A stretch of DNA of 38,663 nt from Clostridiales bacterium UBA4821 (GCA_002402315.1 DHFP01000089.1:1-38663), one strand, 5' to 3'; positions 24,464 through 33,162 are shown, numbered from the stretch's first letter. Notes: generated by a model not told the origin, from the letters alone. Numbers and translations are program-made.

Positions 24464-24838
24464 TCAATACTTCCTGAATATAATCGTTAATACCAACATA
24501 AAAATTACACCTATCATTATAGGATAGTAAATTACTACCCAAATCCAGAAATATTGATTGGGTGTCTTGTTGCCATCCTCATCAATATCATATAACCACG
24601 AAAAATCACTTGTTATCGCTTTAACTACGGCCTCAATAACCCCATAACCCAAGTTGCCAAACGTTGTCGCTACACCCGTATCAGGGTCTTTGGTATTCAC
24701 AGTTTGTACTGTGGACATAGTGTTAATCTGGGCTACCTGTATATCCGTTAAAATGTCAGCCTTCTCTATTACGTTGCCCACTATGGTCAACATAATAAAG
24801 ATAAACATCAAACCAATAATCCAAGATGGCGAGTTCAT
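24464..24838 (-). CDS. Two-TM membrane protein, 124 aa
   Basis: Helices at about residues 5-25 (WIIGLMFIFIMLTIVG) and 98-122 (VVIYYPIMIGVIFMLVLTII), with an approximately 70-residue polar region between. The ATG at 24838 overlaps the TGA of the upstream FN3 protein (ATGA); a longer frame from 24901 overlaps that gene and has no ribosome site. Likely membrane component of the surface complex. Confidence 0.7.
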   Translation of the reverse strand: MNSPSWIIGLMFIFIMLTIVGNVIEKADILTDIQVAQINTMSTVQTVNTKDPDTGVATTFGNLGYGVIEAVVKAITSDFSWLYDIDEDGNKTPNQYFWIWVVIYYPIMIGVIFMLVLTIIFRKY

Positions 24839-26697
24839 CCACGACGCTCCCCTACAAATATTCCTGTTATAGCTACTATAGCAAAAGGCAAGATATTCCA
24901 CAATGGCACTAATTTAAGCATGGATTCAAATATCATCACCACCGCCACTACACCACAGGATAAGAATAGGTTACTATTTTCAAAAGCCGAATAGAAGATA
25001 ATTCCGCAAGCTGTAGCAAAAATCAATGCCATAATATACCACCCCGTACTTCGTGGTAAAGAGAAACTATCAAAGGCAAAATTGGCTATCTCGTAGAATG
25101 GCCAGTTTGACATATTGGTATAATCAGGGGCTTGAAACCATGTATCAGGTGTAGTAACTGAAGTTACCCCTTCTTCTTCAGCCGAACTTGCTAACGTTGT
25201 TACCATTAAAGTTGTAGAGGAAGCGGAATAATAAGCACCTGAATAACCCCACGCTGAATAATAATACGTAGTACCCGAAGTTAACCCCGTATCTTCATAT
25301 GAAGTTCCAGTGCCCTGATAAACAAGAGTACCATCTGTAATGGAAGTAGGATAACCACCCGTTTTCCTACGTATCAAAGTATCCGTAGCACCTGTAGCCT
25401 TAGTCCAAGCCAGAGAGATTGAGGTTGGCTTGGCTATACCATTGAAACCAGTTACCAATCCCACGCCAGTTGTTGTAGTAAAATTCAGTTCTCCACCGCA
25501 TTTACAAGAGACATCATTTTTGACTTGAACACAGAAATAATACGCAGTACCTATATCCAGCCCTGTAATATCTACATACGGATACTGTCCTGTAGTGTAG
25601 GTGTCATTGACCCAAGCCGTATATGTGGTATAAACATCACCCCCGCAAGTCAATCCCGCTGTACAGTTAGCCGATTGCGATACTTCGCCGTAACCAAATC
25701 TTACATCGCAGGGTTGATGCCCATCACTTACTACTACAGCATTAAGCCTTGCTGAAGTAGAACTTACAAGTGTAGCAGCCTGTGTAGTCATTGAGGGGTT
25801 AGTCAGTGTAGTAAACGATTTCTCATCACCCCATGAATACCCTGCTACATTCTTAGCATAGGCACGATAATAGTAAGTTGTGCCCGCCGTTAGCCCACCG
25901 ATATTATGAGAGAACGCACCTTCACCTAATGTTCCTGTCTCTGTCCAGTTTGAAGTATAAGTTGCAGGCGGAGTGGCATGAGAGGGTGAAGTGGTATTCG
26001 AGGTAAGTGACCAAGCAAAACCCCTTTCTGTACAAGAAGACCCATAATCTTCATCTATACTTCCATTTAGAGTACAGTTATGAGAACTACCCGAATAAGT
26101 AGGGGTACTTGCATCTGAAGTAGAGACAGTAGGGAGTACAAGGGAATAATTAACAGAAAGATAAATATAATCACAATGCACAGACTCGTTCCCAGTTGTT
26201 ATTTTACACTGCATATTCAACCCAAAATAAGCAGAGTTTATCTCATTATAAGTCCATGCCACACCTGTACTGGGATTAGTTGCCCATGTGTAGTTATAAT
26301 ACACATAACCGATAAGTAAAGAACTAGATGACCCATAATAGTTTACACCACCTATCCGTACAAAGGGGGCCGCCGCCAAATCAGCTAGTCCACTCCTGCT
26401 AGCGTAATAATAAATCGTTACCGAATTGATAATAGAAGTGCCCACCGGTGAAAATGTCCATGCTCGTTCTCTCGCTTGTAATACATAATCTGTTGGAACC
26501 GCATAAACATAATTACCATCCACTGCCTGCATATTGGTATAATCAGCACTACCACCATAATAAGACGTGTATCCCCCATTCCATCCCTCTCCTGTAACTG
26601 TCAGGATAGCTGTATTAGCCTGTACAGGTTGAGGTACACTCAGGGGAATTAGGAGGGCTAAGATAATCAGGACACTTAAATACTTAAAATACTTCAT
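24835..26697 (-). CDS. Secreted FN3 protein with C-terminal membrane anchor, 620 aa
   Basis: Signal peptide MKYFKYLSVLIILALLIPLS (cleavage after VQA likely), a beta-rich N-terminal domain, then fibronectin-III-like modules (marks TAGTTYYYRAYAKNVAGY, DIGTAYYFCVQVKN, TSGTTYYYSAWGYSG). The last about 100 residues hold three hydrophobic helices. Many N-x-T/S sites and several cysteines. A cell- or virion-surface protein, projecting outward with its C-terminus in the membrane. The modules resemble those of the upstream 1259-residue protein, implying a shared origin. Confidence 0.85.
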   Translation of the reverse strand: MKYFKYLSVLIILALLIPLSVPQPVQANTAILTVTGEGWNGGYTSYYGGSADYTNMQAVDGNYVYAVPTDYVLQARERAWTFSPVGTSIINSVTIYYYASRSGLADLAAAPFVRIGGVNYYGSSSSLLIGYVYYNYTWATNPSTGVAWTYNEINSAYFGLNMQCKITTGNESVHCDYIYLSVNYSLVLPTVSTSDASTPTYSGSSHNCTLNGSIDEDYGSSCTERGFAWSLTSNTTSPSHATPPATYTSNWTETGTLGEGAFSHNIGGLTAGTTYYYRAYAKNVAGYSWGDEKSFTTLTNPSMTTQAATLVSSTSARLNAVVVSDGHQPCDVRFGYGEVSQSANCTAGLTCGGDVYTTYTAWVNDTYTTGQYPYVDITGLDIGTAYYFCVQVKNDVSCKCGGELNFTTTTGVGLVTGFNGIAKPTSISLAWTKATGATDTLIRRKTGGYPTSITDGTLVYQGTGTSYEDTGLTSGTTYYYSAWGYSGAYYSASSTTLMVTTLASSAEEEGVTSVTTPDTWFQAPDYTNMSNWPFYEIANFAFDSFSLPRSTGWYIMALIFATACGIIFYSAFENSNLFLSCGVVAVVMIFESMLKLVPLWNILPFAIVAITGIFVGERRG

Positions 26698-26700
26698 ATC

Positions 26701-29700
26701 TTATCTACTCTTAAACCATAATTGCCACGCCCACAATACTACGGTAACTGCTAATAAAATCCCCAACAAGGCCAATTCTGCCAACCCTGTACCCCACAGA
26801 ATAATCAGAATAGGAATAGGAATAACAATGGCTGCAATGGCATGCCCTGGGGCAAAACAGAATAAGGCTGTTAATGCGTACATAATAAACCCTATAATCA
26901 TACCAATTACAGGCGGGTCAAGGTTGGCTGCATTTCCCACCAGAGTAAACATACGTGTCATTTGTGTTCCCCACATAGTCTGCCATACAAGGTCAGACTG
27001 TAAACCATGTGTGTATGTTCCACTTTCCTTTCCTATAGTTGATGTGGTTACCTTGAAAATATCAGGACGTATCGTATCCAATTCAGGAATGTTATTTGAG
27101 AAGATAACACCGCCCGTCTCATTCAGGACTAATCCTTTGCCCGCCACATATTCTGTATAAGTAGCGTTATAGTAATCTTCCATAAGTGAGGCTGCCGTTC
27201 TTACCCATGCATCCAAACGTGTTAAATCACTTCCTAGCCAATCCGATGTCTGAATTGAATATTCTGCATAAGGATACCCTGTAAAGTTACCATAAATCCT
27301 TACAGTATAGGTTTGCCCCCACTCTAATTGAACGGTATCATCCGCCGAAATATAAATGCAGGCAGGTCTATATCCCCATTCAGGCAATAAAGTTGAGGCT
27401 CTTACTGTACCTGTACTGTCTACTAACTGAAGATAAAACAGCGATTGCACATCTTGAGCCTGCAAATAATAAGGCTGGAAAAAGTTTTTATACAGGACAC
27501 AGACAAGCCAATCCCCCGTCTCAAGATACCCTGTAATTACTTTGGCATCGAGAACATCCAGACATGGATTGCCCCATACTTCAAAAAGCTGGTCTTTTGG
27601 ACATGAGTTTTCCCACACTACACCCGAATCTACCGAATATCCCGCATTACCACCTGTATAAGTCCCTGTAGTTTGTGTCTGCCACATAATATAGTTGTTG
27701 GCATCCCCGCTTAACGCCCTTACTGCGATAGCATACGTAGTATTGGCGCTTAAACACGTCTCAACATCGGGAATAAACTCATACCACGCATAGGCGAGGT
27801 CTACTGTATCACCATCATAATACGCCGTGATTACATCTTCACCTGTAGGATATGAATAACAGGTTTGCCCCGATGTGGCATTGGCAGTGTTTTTAATGCT
27901 GGCAATAATAGTCCCAGGTGAACCTACACGCTTCAGTTTTAACTTGAATGAGGTTATCGAATGAGATACACTCGTTGTATTCGTAGTAAAGGTTTGATAA
28001 GTCCAGTTTGCCGAATTTATCTTGAATGAATCTGTATTCCCACCTGTATTATTGTACTCATAGGTTACGGGCGAGCCTTTAGTTGAAAATACTCTATCTT
28101 CACCATATAGCCATGACCCACCCACAAGAGCTTTCGCCCTGTAATGATAGACTGTACCTGTACTCAGCCCTGTTAAAGTGTAATGGAAATTGCCCGTTGA
28201 ATACGTGCCTGTTTGTGTAGCGCTATCTGTATAGGATGAAGTTAAACCATAATCAAACCCAGTCTGTGTGGCTGTATCAGTTAAAGTATTAAGTGCACCA
28301 TTCAAAATAGCCCAAGTCTGCCCGAACCCTGTTACCTCTCTCGTAGTTACCGTATTATTCCACGGCGTAGCAGTACAATCAGCATAGGTATCGGAGTATT
28401 GTGAGAGTGAGCCGTCATAGGCAAAAGTCCACGCTCTGAAATAGTATTCCAATCCGTTTGTAAGCCCGCCCTGTGCTGTACTTGTACTTGTAGAGTTATA
28501 CGAAAGTGTACCATCCGTAATGTTCGCAGGATAGCTTCCCTGCTTATAACGTATGACTGTATTTACAGTTGTACCCGTTCCACACGCAGGTTTTGTCCAT
28601 GCCAGACTTACCGCAGAATCACTGCCTGTAGCATTGAAACTTAAAGGTTCTGTAGGTTTGGTAAGAAAAGATTTCTCACCACCCCAACCATACCCTGTAG
28701 CGTTGTAAGAATATCCTCTGAAATAATATGCATCCCCTGAAGTAAGTCCAGTTATATCATGTGTAAAATTACCTATATCTGAAGATAATTGTGTCCAATT
28801 AGTAGAATATGAAGCAGGAGGGACTCCATTGATAGGTAATGTTGAGTTTGAGGTTGCACCCCACGCAAAACCACGTAGTGTCTGTGAAGATGCACTGTTA
28901 ATCGTGGCATTAAGGGTTGCCGTAGTTTCCTCTACATTTATAGCATCATTTGTAGTTACAGAGGGGCAATTATTAAGATAACTATCTTCACTACTCCATG
29001 TTCCCCATGTAGGCTCAGGGGAACACCATTTGCGTATAATAAAGTTGTCAATCCAGTTTTCACCTGTGCCATTATCATTCCAGAACTGTATAACCCCATT
29101 ATAACCTGCATCAGATACTGCTGATACCTGATTGCCTATCTTTGTGCCGTTCAGATAGGCATCAAACTTACCCGTCGACCAGTTGAAGTTGTTGATCTCC
29201 ATCAGATGCCATGCATTGGCAGCAGCCGAATAACCTGAAGAAGATGTTCCAAAGCTGACTGTCTCATCTGTATTTATACGGATATCCATCCGGTATGCAG
29301 AGTTACCATGAAACAGCATCATCCTTGCATTACCATCACGTCTGGCATTCCAGCGGATGGCATATCCCGTACCGGCTGTATAGGACAGCAGGGCATAGAT
29401 ACTATTTGTGCCATCACGATACATCCGTGCCGAACGTGTGCCTGTATAATACTGAGCAGTATCAATCTCAGTTTTGGATGATCCGGCATCACTTGTTGAC
29501 CATGTGATCCCTCCTCCGCTTGTATTCAAGGCTGTTCCATCACTCCCCCATTCAAAGTCATCAAACTTTACAAATGTATTATTCCCATTACTTGCACTAC
29601 TTGCACTGCTGTTGCCATAATAGCAGTAGAGCGTAGTTGTACTCGGAGAAGCGGGTATTGAAGGTATCTTCACCCATACCGTAGCCGTAGAGGAATCCGT

Positions 29701-30480
29701 TTTGCTTTCGATCAAGTAGCTGCACAGTGTTGTGCCATCAGATGAAGTAAACCGAATATCATCGAAGTCTGCCTGTGCATGATTTTGCAGATAAAGATGT
29801 GTTGAGTTGGATGACCCCGTGCCATACATCAGTATCGTCTTCATCTGGTAGTCAGTTTGTGCACCAGCCGTTGATCCAGTAATGGGAACACTGGAGCGAT
29901 AGCCCCAGCTTGATGAGTACCACGGATCAAGTATCCACCCCTTATCTATTGAACTGCCCGCTGGCTTTATACCGATAGAGTATTTGCCCTCTACTTTATT
30001 AAGTCCATTGAAAGGTATGTCTATCCATACTCTTGCTGTATAGACTGTATTTTTCTTGGCTGAAACTAAATTATGCGACTGCCACTTATCGCTTCCCTTG
30101 TATGATTTCCACTCACTTGCAAGTTGAACTTCGTTTTTAACCCAATCTGCCTTATCATCATCATAGACTTGTGTTTCCATAGCTTGAACGTTATCAAGCC
30201 CGTTAAACCCATAGCATATATCCAGATCGCCCTGATATTTTTTAGTCCAGAATTTAACCTCAACCCAACCTGAAGATGTTAATGTATGTGGATAGGCTTC
30301 TATCCTTACATCATCGTTATCAACATATACTCTATTGCCATCTACCTTATAATCCGCCCCAGCAGGTGGCTTCAAAAACGGAAATAGCACATCCGTAATC
30401 CCATCCGCACTGACCTGCTGGGGCGTTACGCATAGGATAAGGAGGATGGAGAGAAATATGATATTAAGATAACGTCTCAC
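26701..30480 (-). CDS. Large surface protein: DUF2341, LamG-like, FN3 modules, C-terminal TM cluster, 1259 aa
   Basis: GTG start in a GTGA overlap with the upstream gene. Signal peptide about 1-27 (ends VSADG). Residues about 188-320 contain SSWGYRSSVPIT and TTTLYCYYGNSSAS, matching the DUF2341 fold of adhesins. Then a LamG/concanavalin-like domain (about 320-495), at least three FN3-like modules (about 510-790), and a long beta region. The final about 95 residues hold several hydrophobic helices. Probable receptor-binding or attachment protein on cell or virion surface. A fold-level call, strong for the modules, weaker for role. Confidence 0.85.
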   Translation of the reverse strand: MRRYLNIIFLSILLILCVTPQQVSADGITDVLFPFLKPPAGADYKVDGNRVYVDNDDVRIEAYPHTLTSSGWVEVKFWTKKYQGDLDICYGFNGLDNVQAMETQVYDDDKADWVKNEVQLASEWKSYKGSDKWQSHNLVSAKKNTVYTARVWIDIPFNGLNKVEGKYSIGIKPAGSSIDKGWILDPWYSSSWGYRSSVPITGSTAGAQTDYQMKTILMYGTGSSNSTHLYLQNHAQADFDDIRFTSSDGTTLCSYLIESKTDSSTATVWVKIPSIPASPSTTTLYCYYGNSSASSASNGNNTFVKFDDFEWGSDGTALNTSGGGITWSTSDAGSSKTEIDTAQYYTGTRSARMYRDGTNSIYALLSYTAGTGYAIRWNARRDGNARMMLFHGNSAYRMDIRINTDETVSFGTSSSGYSAAANAWHLMEINNFNWSTGKFDAYLNGTKIGNQVSAVSDAGYNGVIQFWNDNGTGENWIDNFIIRKWCSPEPTWGTWSSEDSYLNNCPSVTTNDAINVEETTATLNATINSASSQTLRGFAWGATSNSTLPINGVPPASYSTNWTQLSSDIGNFTHDITGLTSGDAYYFRGYSYNATGYGWGGEKSFLTKPTEPLSFNATGSDSAVSLAWTKPACGTGTTVNTVIRYKQGSYPANITDGTLSYNSTSTSTAQGGLTNGLEYYFRAWTFAYDGSLSQYSDTYADCTATPWNNTVTTREVTGFGQTWAILNGALNTLTDTATQTGFDYGLTSSYTDSATQTGTYSTGNFHYTLTGLSTGTVYHYRAKALVGGSWLYGEDRVFSTKGSPVTYEYNNTGGNTDSFKINSANWTYQTFTTNTTSVSHSITSFKLKLKRVGSPGTIIASIKNTANATSGQTCYSYPTGEDVITAYYDGDTVDLAYAWYEFIPDVETCLSANTTYAIAVRALSGDANNYIMWQTQTTGTYTGGNAGYSVDSGVVWENSCPKDQLFEVWGNPCLDVLDAKVITGYLETGDWLVCVLYKNFFQPYYLQAQDVQSLFYLQLVDSTGTVRASTLLPEWGYRPACIYISADDTVQLEWGQTYTVRIYGNFTGYPYAEYSIQTSDWLGSDLTRLDAWVRTAASLMEDYYNATYTEYVAGKGLVLNETGGVIFSNNIPELDTIRPDIFKVTTSTIGKESGTYTHGLQSDLVWQTMWGTQMTRMFTLVGNAANLDPPVIGMIIGFIMYALTALFCFAPGHAIAAIVIPIPILIILWGTGLAELALLGILLAVTVVLWAWQLWFKSR

Positions 30481-30683
30481 TTATGTTGCCTCTTTGCCCT
30501 CGCTCTAAAGTATTCTGCATCCGCAGCAGCCTGTTTTTTTACCTTTGTATCACCCGACTTGTATTGAATAGACTTCATAGTATGGTAGGCAGCCATACAA
30601 TCACCTTTTTTAAACGACAAGACAGCCCGCCTACGTGCAGACTGGCTGTCTGTCTTGCGCCATAATAACTTCCTTTTTATCAA
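30477..30683 (-). CDS. Basic protein, paralogue of 3566-3817, 68 aa
   Basis: TTG start in a TTGA overlap with the previous stop. A second start is the ATG 29 codons in, which has AAAAGGTGATTGT upstream; that context matches the ribosome site at 13461-13470. The RRR ... GD ... QY ... DA-YF pattern matches 3566-3817 including residues before that inner ATG, so I kept the longer form. Lys/Arg-rich; function unknown. Confidence 0.6.
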   Translation of the reverse strand: MIKRKLLWRKTDSQSARRRAVLSFKKGDCMAAYHTMKSIQYKSGDTKVKKQAAADAEYFRARAKRQHK

Positions 30684-30811
30684 ATCTTAAAAAATCCTTT
30701 GCCCAAATTACCCTTGCCAGTCTTAACTGTATTTGCAAATTCTTTAGCTAACTTATTCGGGTCTTTTGTTCGGATTTTAAACATATTTGTACTCTTTTTC
30801 TTTTTTCCCAT
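30680..30811 (-). CDS. Basic micro-protein, 43 aa
   Basis: MGKKKKSTNMFKIRTKDPNK ... NTVKTGKGNLGKGFFKI. Stop overlaps the TTG of the next gene. The GGGGATAAATCA upstream region serves as ribosome site. Lys-rich, no cysteines. Likely a real member of the tiny-protein cluster between membrane genes. Confidence 0.55.
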   Translation of the reverse strand: MGKKKKSTNMFKIRTKDPNKLAKEFANTVKTGKGNLGKGFFKI

Positions 30812-30815
30812 TGAT

Positions 30816-30935
30816 TTATCCCCTTCGTAGGTTTTTACCATACCTCTTTCGTTTGGTGCGTAGAGCCTTTTTCGCTGCTAGCTTTCGCCTTTTAGCAGTG
30901 TAGGCCACTGCCCGCTTTTTAGTTTTACAAGCCAT
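30816..30935 (-). CDS. Arg/Lys-rich micro-protein, 39 aa
   Basis: MACKTKKRAVAYTAKRRKLA, then more basic residues; about half the chain is Lys or Arg. AAGGAGAGCGAA ribosome site. Composition is that of a DNA-condensing (protamine-like) protein, inferred only. Confidence 0.6.
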   Translation of the reverse strand: MACKTKKRAVAYTAKRRKLAAKKALRTKRKRYGKNLRRG

Positions 30936-30946
30936 TTCGCTCTCCT

Positions 30947-31042
30947 TTATTTTTTATTCTTGTGTCTATCCCTTTTTAGACGCTTCCTATATTTGTGTCT
31001 GTGCATCTTCAAAATGTGCCATTTCAGTCCGTTTCTGCTCAA
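30947..31042 (-). CDS. Basic micro-protein with TTG start, 31 aa
   Basis: Read from a TTG behind AGGGAGGTAAA: MSRNGLKWHILKMHRHKYRK and a Lys/Arg-rich end. Only 31 codons, but it has a strong ribosome site and sits in line with the other basic micro-proteins. Could also be a spurious frame in an untranslated leader. Confidence 0.4.
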   Translation of the reverse strand: MSRNGLKWHILKMHRHKYRKRLKRDRHKNKK

Positions 31043-31063
31043 TTTACCTCCCTAAATTTAATT

Positions 31064-31098
31064 GGGGGATAGTACCCCTTTATCGAGCACTATCCCCC
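31064..31098 (-). terminator. Stem-loop after the 72-aa membrane protein gene
   Basis: GGGGGATAGT (31064-31073) pairs perfectly with ACTATCCCCC (31089-31098) around a 15-nt loop. It sits 22 nt past the stop. There is only a short AT run beyond the stem, so termination may be partial and allow the downstream micro-proteins to be expressed. Confidence 0.6.
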
Positions 31099-31119
31099 TG
31101 TACTCAAGCCCCTACGGAA

Positions 31120-31338
31120 TTAGGTAAGACCCTGAGCAGCCTTTGCGATGAGGATAAACAGCAGGATGATGATTGCCAGCGCAACCACTATACCCACTAT
31201 TTCGCAAATGAGGGTTTCCTCAGTAGTTGACCACCCTGTGGTGTTCTGACAAAGGGAGGTGGCAATACCACGGACAACCTGAAAGGAAATCATGCCTATG
31301 ACACCAACCATCATAAGCATTACGACCTGTCCAATCAC
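31120..31338 (-). CDS. Two-TM small protein, candidate membrane structural protein, 72 aa
   Basis: Read from GTG at 31338. Hydrophobic helices at about residues 5-27 and 45-68 (IVGIVVALAIIILLFILIAK), with a short Cys/Thr loop. Starts in a GTGA overlap with a short upstream frame; no good Shine-Dalgarno. A long leader and an own terminator suggest separate, perhaps high, expression, as for a small virion membrane or coat protein. An internal ATG 5 codons in is the alternative start. Confidence 0.6.
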   Translation of the reverse strand: MIGQVVMLMMVGVIGMISFQVVRGIATSLCQNTTGWSTTEETLICEIVGIVVALAIIILLFILIAKAAQGLT

Positions 31339-31433
31339 GGCTTTATATCTCTATAAGACAAACCGTCTCGTTTGGGTAACAGACTTGCGTCTGCAAATGG
31401 ATATACTAAATCAAGGTCTGATTTAATATACAT
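31335..31433 (-). CDS. Possible 32-aa leader peptide coupled to the 72-aa protein
   Basis: MYIKSDLDLVYPFADASLLP and on to RDIKP; its TGA overlaps the GTG start of the membrane gene. No clear ribosome site. It may be a coupling peptide or a real micro-protein. Confidence 0.35.
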   Translation of the reverse strand: MYIKSDLDLVYPFADASLLPKRDGLSYRDIKP

Positions 31434-31571
31434 TGGGTGAATTACAAATAGAAAATAATTAAGCAATAAACTTACTTGTTGCCAAGTTTTATATTACCTA
31501 ACTATTTCCATTCATAATCCTTATAAGGCTAACTGCCTTGTAAACCAAGAGTTTTTACACCCTTTGATATG

Positions 31572-31600
31572 ATGTTAGATAACTTTTCCGCTTTTGTCAA
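31572..31600 (-). promoter_or_regulatory. Possible promoter for the 72-aa membrane protein gene
   Basis: Minus strand: TTGACA (31600-31595), 17-bp spacer, TAACAT (31577-31572; four of six match). It stands right past a strong terminator-like stem and would give a roughly 230-nt leader with small hairpins (GACGCAAGTC, AAGGCAGTTAGCCTT). Confidence 0.45.
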
Positions 31601-31612
31601 GTCCCCTAAAAT

Positions 31613-31649
31613 GATAAGCCCCCTACAATATTTCTGTAGGAGGCTTATC
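31613..31649 (-). terminator. 15-bp stem-loop terminator-like element
   Basis: GATAAGCCCCCTACA (31613-31627) pairs with TGTAGGAGGCTTATC (31635-31649), one mismatch, 7-nt loop. It lies 48 nt after the stop of the 52-aa gene (31697-31855). Short TTTTA run beyond. Likely ends the lipoprotein transcript before the 72-aa gene's promoter. Confidence 0.7.
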
Positions 31650-31696
31650 CACCAACCCCTTAAACTGGAGGTAGAAGAAATTGGATGACATTATTA

Positions 31697-31855
31697 TTAT
31701 ACAGCAGTTTTCTTATGTTTTGCAAATTTACTATCAATCCAATCGTAGAATGATAGACGTTGCTCTTTTGAAAACACCATCCACCACAAAATACACCCCA
31801 CTGCAATCGTTATAACAAAACTGAATAAAAATACTGACAGATTTGTATAAATCAT
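31697..31855 (-). CDS. Single-TM small protein, 52 aa
   Basis: MIYTNLSVFLFSFVITIAVG ... one hydrophobic helix (about 7-28) followed by a charged tail (SKEQRLSFYDWIDSKFAKHK). ATGA coupling to the lipoprotein gene upstream. Probably membrane partner of that lipoprotein. Confidence 0.7.
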   Translation of the reverse strand: MIYTNLSVFLFSFVITIAVGCILWWMVFSKEQRLSFYDWIDSKFAKHKKTAV

Positions 31856-32679
31856 AGCGCCCTGCTACTTATTGAATTACTTACATTCCATAGGGCTACA
31901 TCATTTGTAGTAAGGTTGGAAATCTGAATTAGAATATCCATAGACTGTCCTGACCCAATCTGAAATTCACCTGTACCATTACAACCTGAAATAGGGATAA
32001 TAGTTAAACTTGAAGTTGAGGTTGCACCACTACCCACATTTGGGGATACAGAAAAGTTAGTTATGGTAGAAGTAGCGGGTTCAGATGATGTTCTTGACCC
32101 TGTCATTGAACACCCGCCACTACTCATAGTTACTGTTATCCCCGTTACGGCTTTAGAAGTATAGGTAGATACCAATGACATTGTTATAATAGGCTTTACA
32201 TACTGCCACGTGGTAGTATTATTGACAATCTTCATTGTATAGAAGATACTCTGAGAACCACCTGTGTTTGCACTATATATTGGGGATAAAGCAACAGGTG
32301 TTGTGGTAAATGCTACTTTACCCGTATCCGATACACCCGATGGCGTTCCTGATGGAGTTGTACCCTTTACCCATGACTGGTCATTCTTGAGATTATTTAC
32401 TGCTACATTAACTGCCTGTGATATGGCTGCATCTACTTCAGCCTTTGTATAAGTGTTCGTACTTGGTTGGCTTTTAATCCCGTCTACCGTAGCCTTTAAT
32501 GAATTAACGTCAGCTACAGATGCCTTCGATTCTTTTAGTCCATCTACTGATTTCTTTAAATCACTGATAGCAACATCTTGGTCTGCATCCTTTTGAGTAT
32601 TCTTAGGGGCTGCGGGCAGACACGCTACTGAAATAAGAAGTATAGCAAGTATACTTAATACCGTTAACTTTTTTCCCAT
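31852..32679 (-). CDS. Lipoprotein with coiled coil and beta-rich C-terminus, 275 aa
   Basis: MGKKLTVLSILAILLISVAC has a lipobox (I-S-V-A-C) with Cys20 as the lipidation site. Residues about 32-105 are a coiled coil with regular Leu/Val spacing (DVAISDLKKSVDGLKESKAS). The rest is Ser/Thr-rich beta with one internal Cys pair. AGGAGGGTTT ribosome site. A trimeric stalk-and-head surface protein is a reasonable guess; no known family matched. Confidence 0.75.
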   Translation of the reverse strand: MGKKLTVLSILAILLISVACLPAAPKNTQKDADQDVAISDLKKSVDGLKESKASVADVNSLKATVDGIKSQPSTNTYTKAEVDAAISQAVNVAVNNLKNDQSWVKGTTPSGTPSGVSDTGKVAFTTTPVALSPIYSANTGGSQSIFYTMKIVNNTTTWQYVKPIITMSLVSTYTSKAVTGITVTMSSGGCSMTGSRTSSEPATSTITNFSVSPNVGSGATSTSSLTIIPISGCNGTGEFQIGSGQSMDILIQISNLTTNDVALWNVSNSISSRAL

Positions 32680-32706
32680 AAACCCTCCTGTATCCTTATT
32701 AAAATT

Positions 32707-32735
32707 ATAATAGGTTATTATTTGCAGAATGTCAA
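32707..32735 (-). promoter_or_regulatory. Leftward promoter of lipoprotein operon
   Basis: Minus strand: TTGACA (32735-32730), 17-bp spacer containing ACCTAT, TATTAT (32712-32707). Its -35 is 16 bp from the opposite promoter's -35, so the two promoters probably share control. Confidence 0.75.
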
Positions 32736-32750
32736 ACTACTTAATACCTA

Positions 32751-32779
32751 TTGACATTTATTTTATAACCTGTTATAAT
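32751..32779 (+). promoter_or_regulatory. Rightward promoter of replication operon
   Basis: TTGACA (32751-32756), 17-bp spacer, TATAAT (32774-32779) within TGTTATAAT. ATACCTA lies directly upstream of the -35, as at 5597 and 8165. Confidence 0.85.
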
Positions 32780-32800
32780 TGTTGACAATGGAGGTGAAAT

Positions 32801-32998
32801 ATGGATATAACAAAGCTAATTCTAACTAAAAAACAAATCAAGGCAGGGCTAAAAGTCTATGGGGATGAGGATTTTGTAATATTGGAGACAAAAGACGGCA
32901 AGGTACTTGCAAATTTTACCTCAAAAACGACGCGAGAATACATAAGGGGATATGCCGATAGCTATCTAGCTGAGATCGGGGTGATTAACAAATGTTAG
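32801..32998 (+). CDS. Hypothetical protein, 65 aa
   Basis: MDITKLILTKKQIKAGLKVY ... KTTREYIRGYADSYLAEIGV. Small alpha/beta; GGAGGTGAAAT ribosome site. First gene after the divergent promoter, so could be an early regulator. Not recognised. Confidence 0.65.
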   Translation: MDITKLILTKKQIKAGLKVYGDEDFVILETKDGKVLANFTSKTTREYIRGYADSYLAEIGVINKC

Positions 32999-33153
32999 AG
33001 AAAATTATACTTGTATTTATTGCGCTGTTTGGGATTTACCTTTTCACTACCATAGATAACAATGCTAAATCCCAAATCTGGCAGGCTACTACCGAAATTC
33101 CCTCTAAAGTGCAAAACACTATTGAATACGGGAAAACTTTAGTACAGAAATAG
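32992..33153 (+). CDS. Single-TM small protein, 53 aa
   Basis: MLEKIILVFIALFGIYLFTT gives one N-terminal helix; the rest is a polar amphipathic tail (ATTEIPSKVQNTIEYGKTLV). Overlaps the end of the upstream gene by 7 nt. Confidence 0.6.
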   Translation: MLEKIILVFIALFGIYLFTTIDNNAKSQIWQATTEIPSKVQNTIEYGKTLVQK

Positions 33154-33162
33154 GAGGTTAAA

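Noticed and set aside
26828..27160. 110-aa plus-strand frame
   Set aside because: Antisense of the TM cluster of the 1259-aa protein, with no promoter or ribosome site.
31684..31752. 22-codon plus-strand frame after the orphan AACTGGAGG
   Set aside because: Too short and overlapped by a better minus-strand gene with ATGA coupling.
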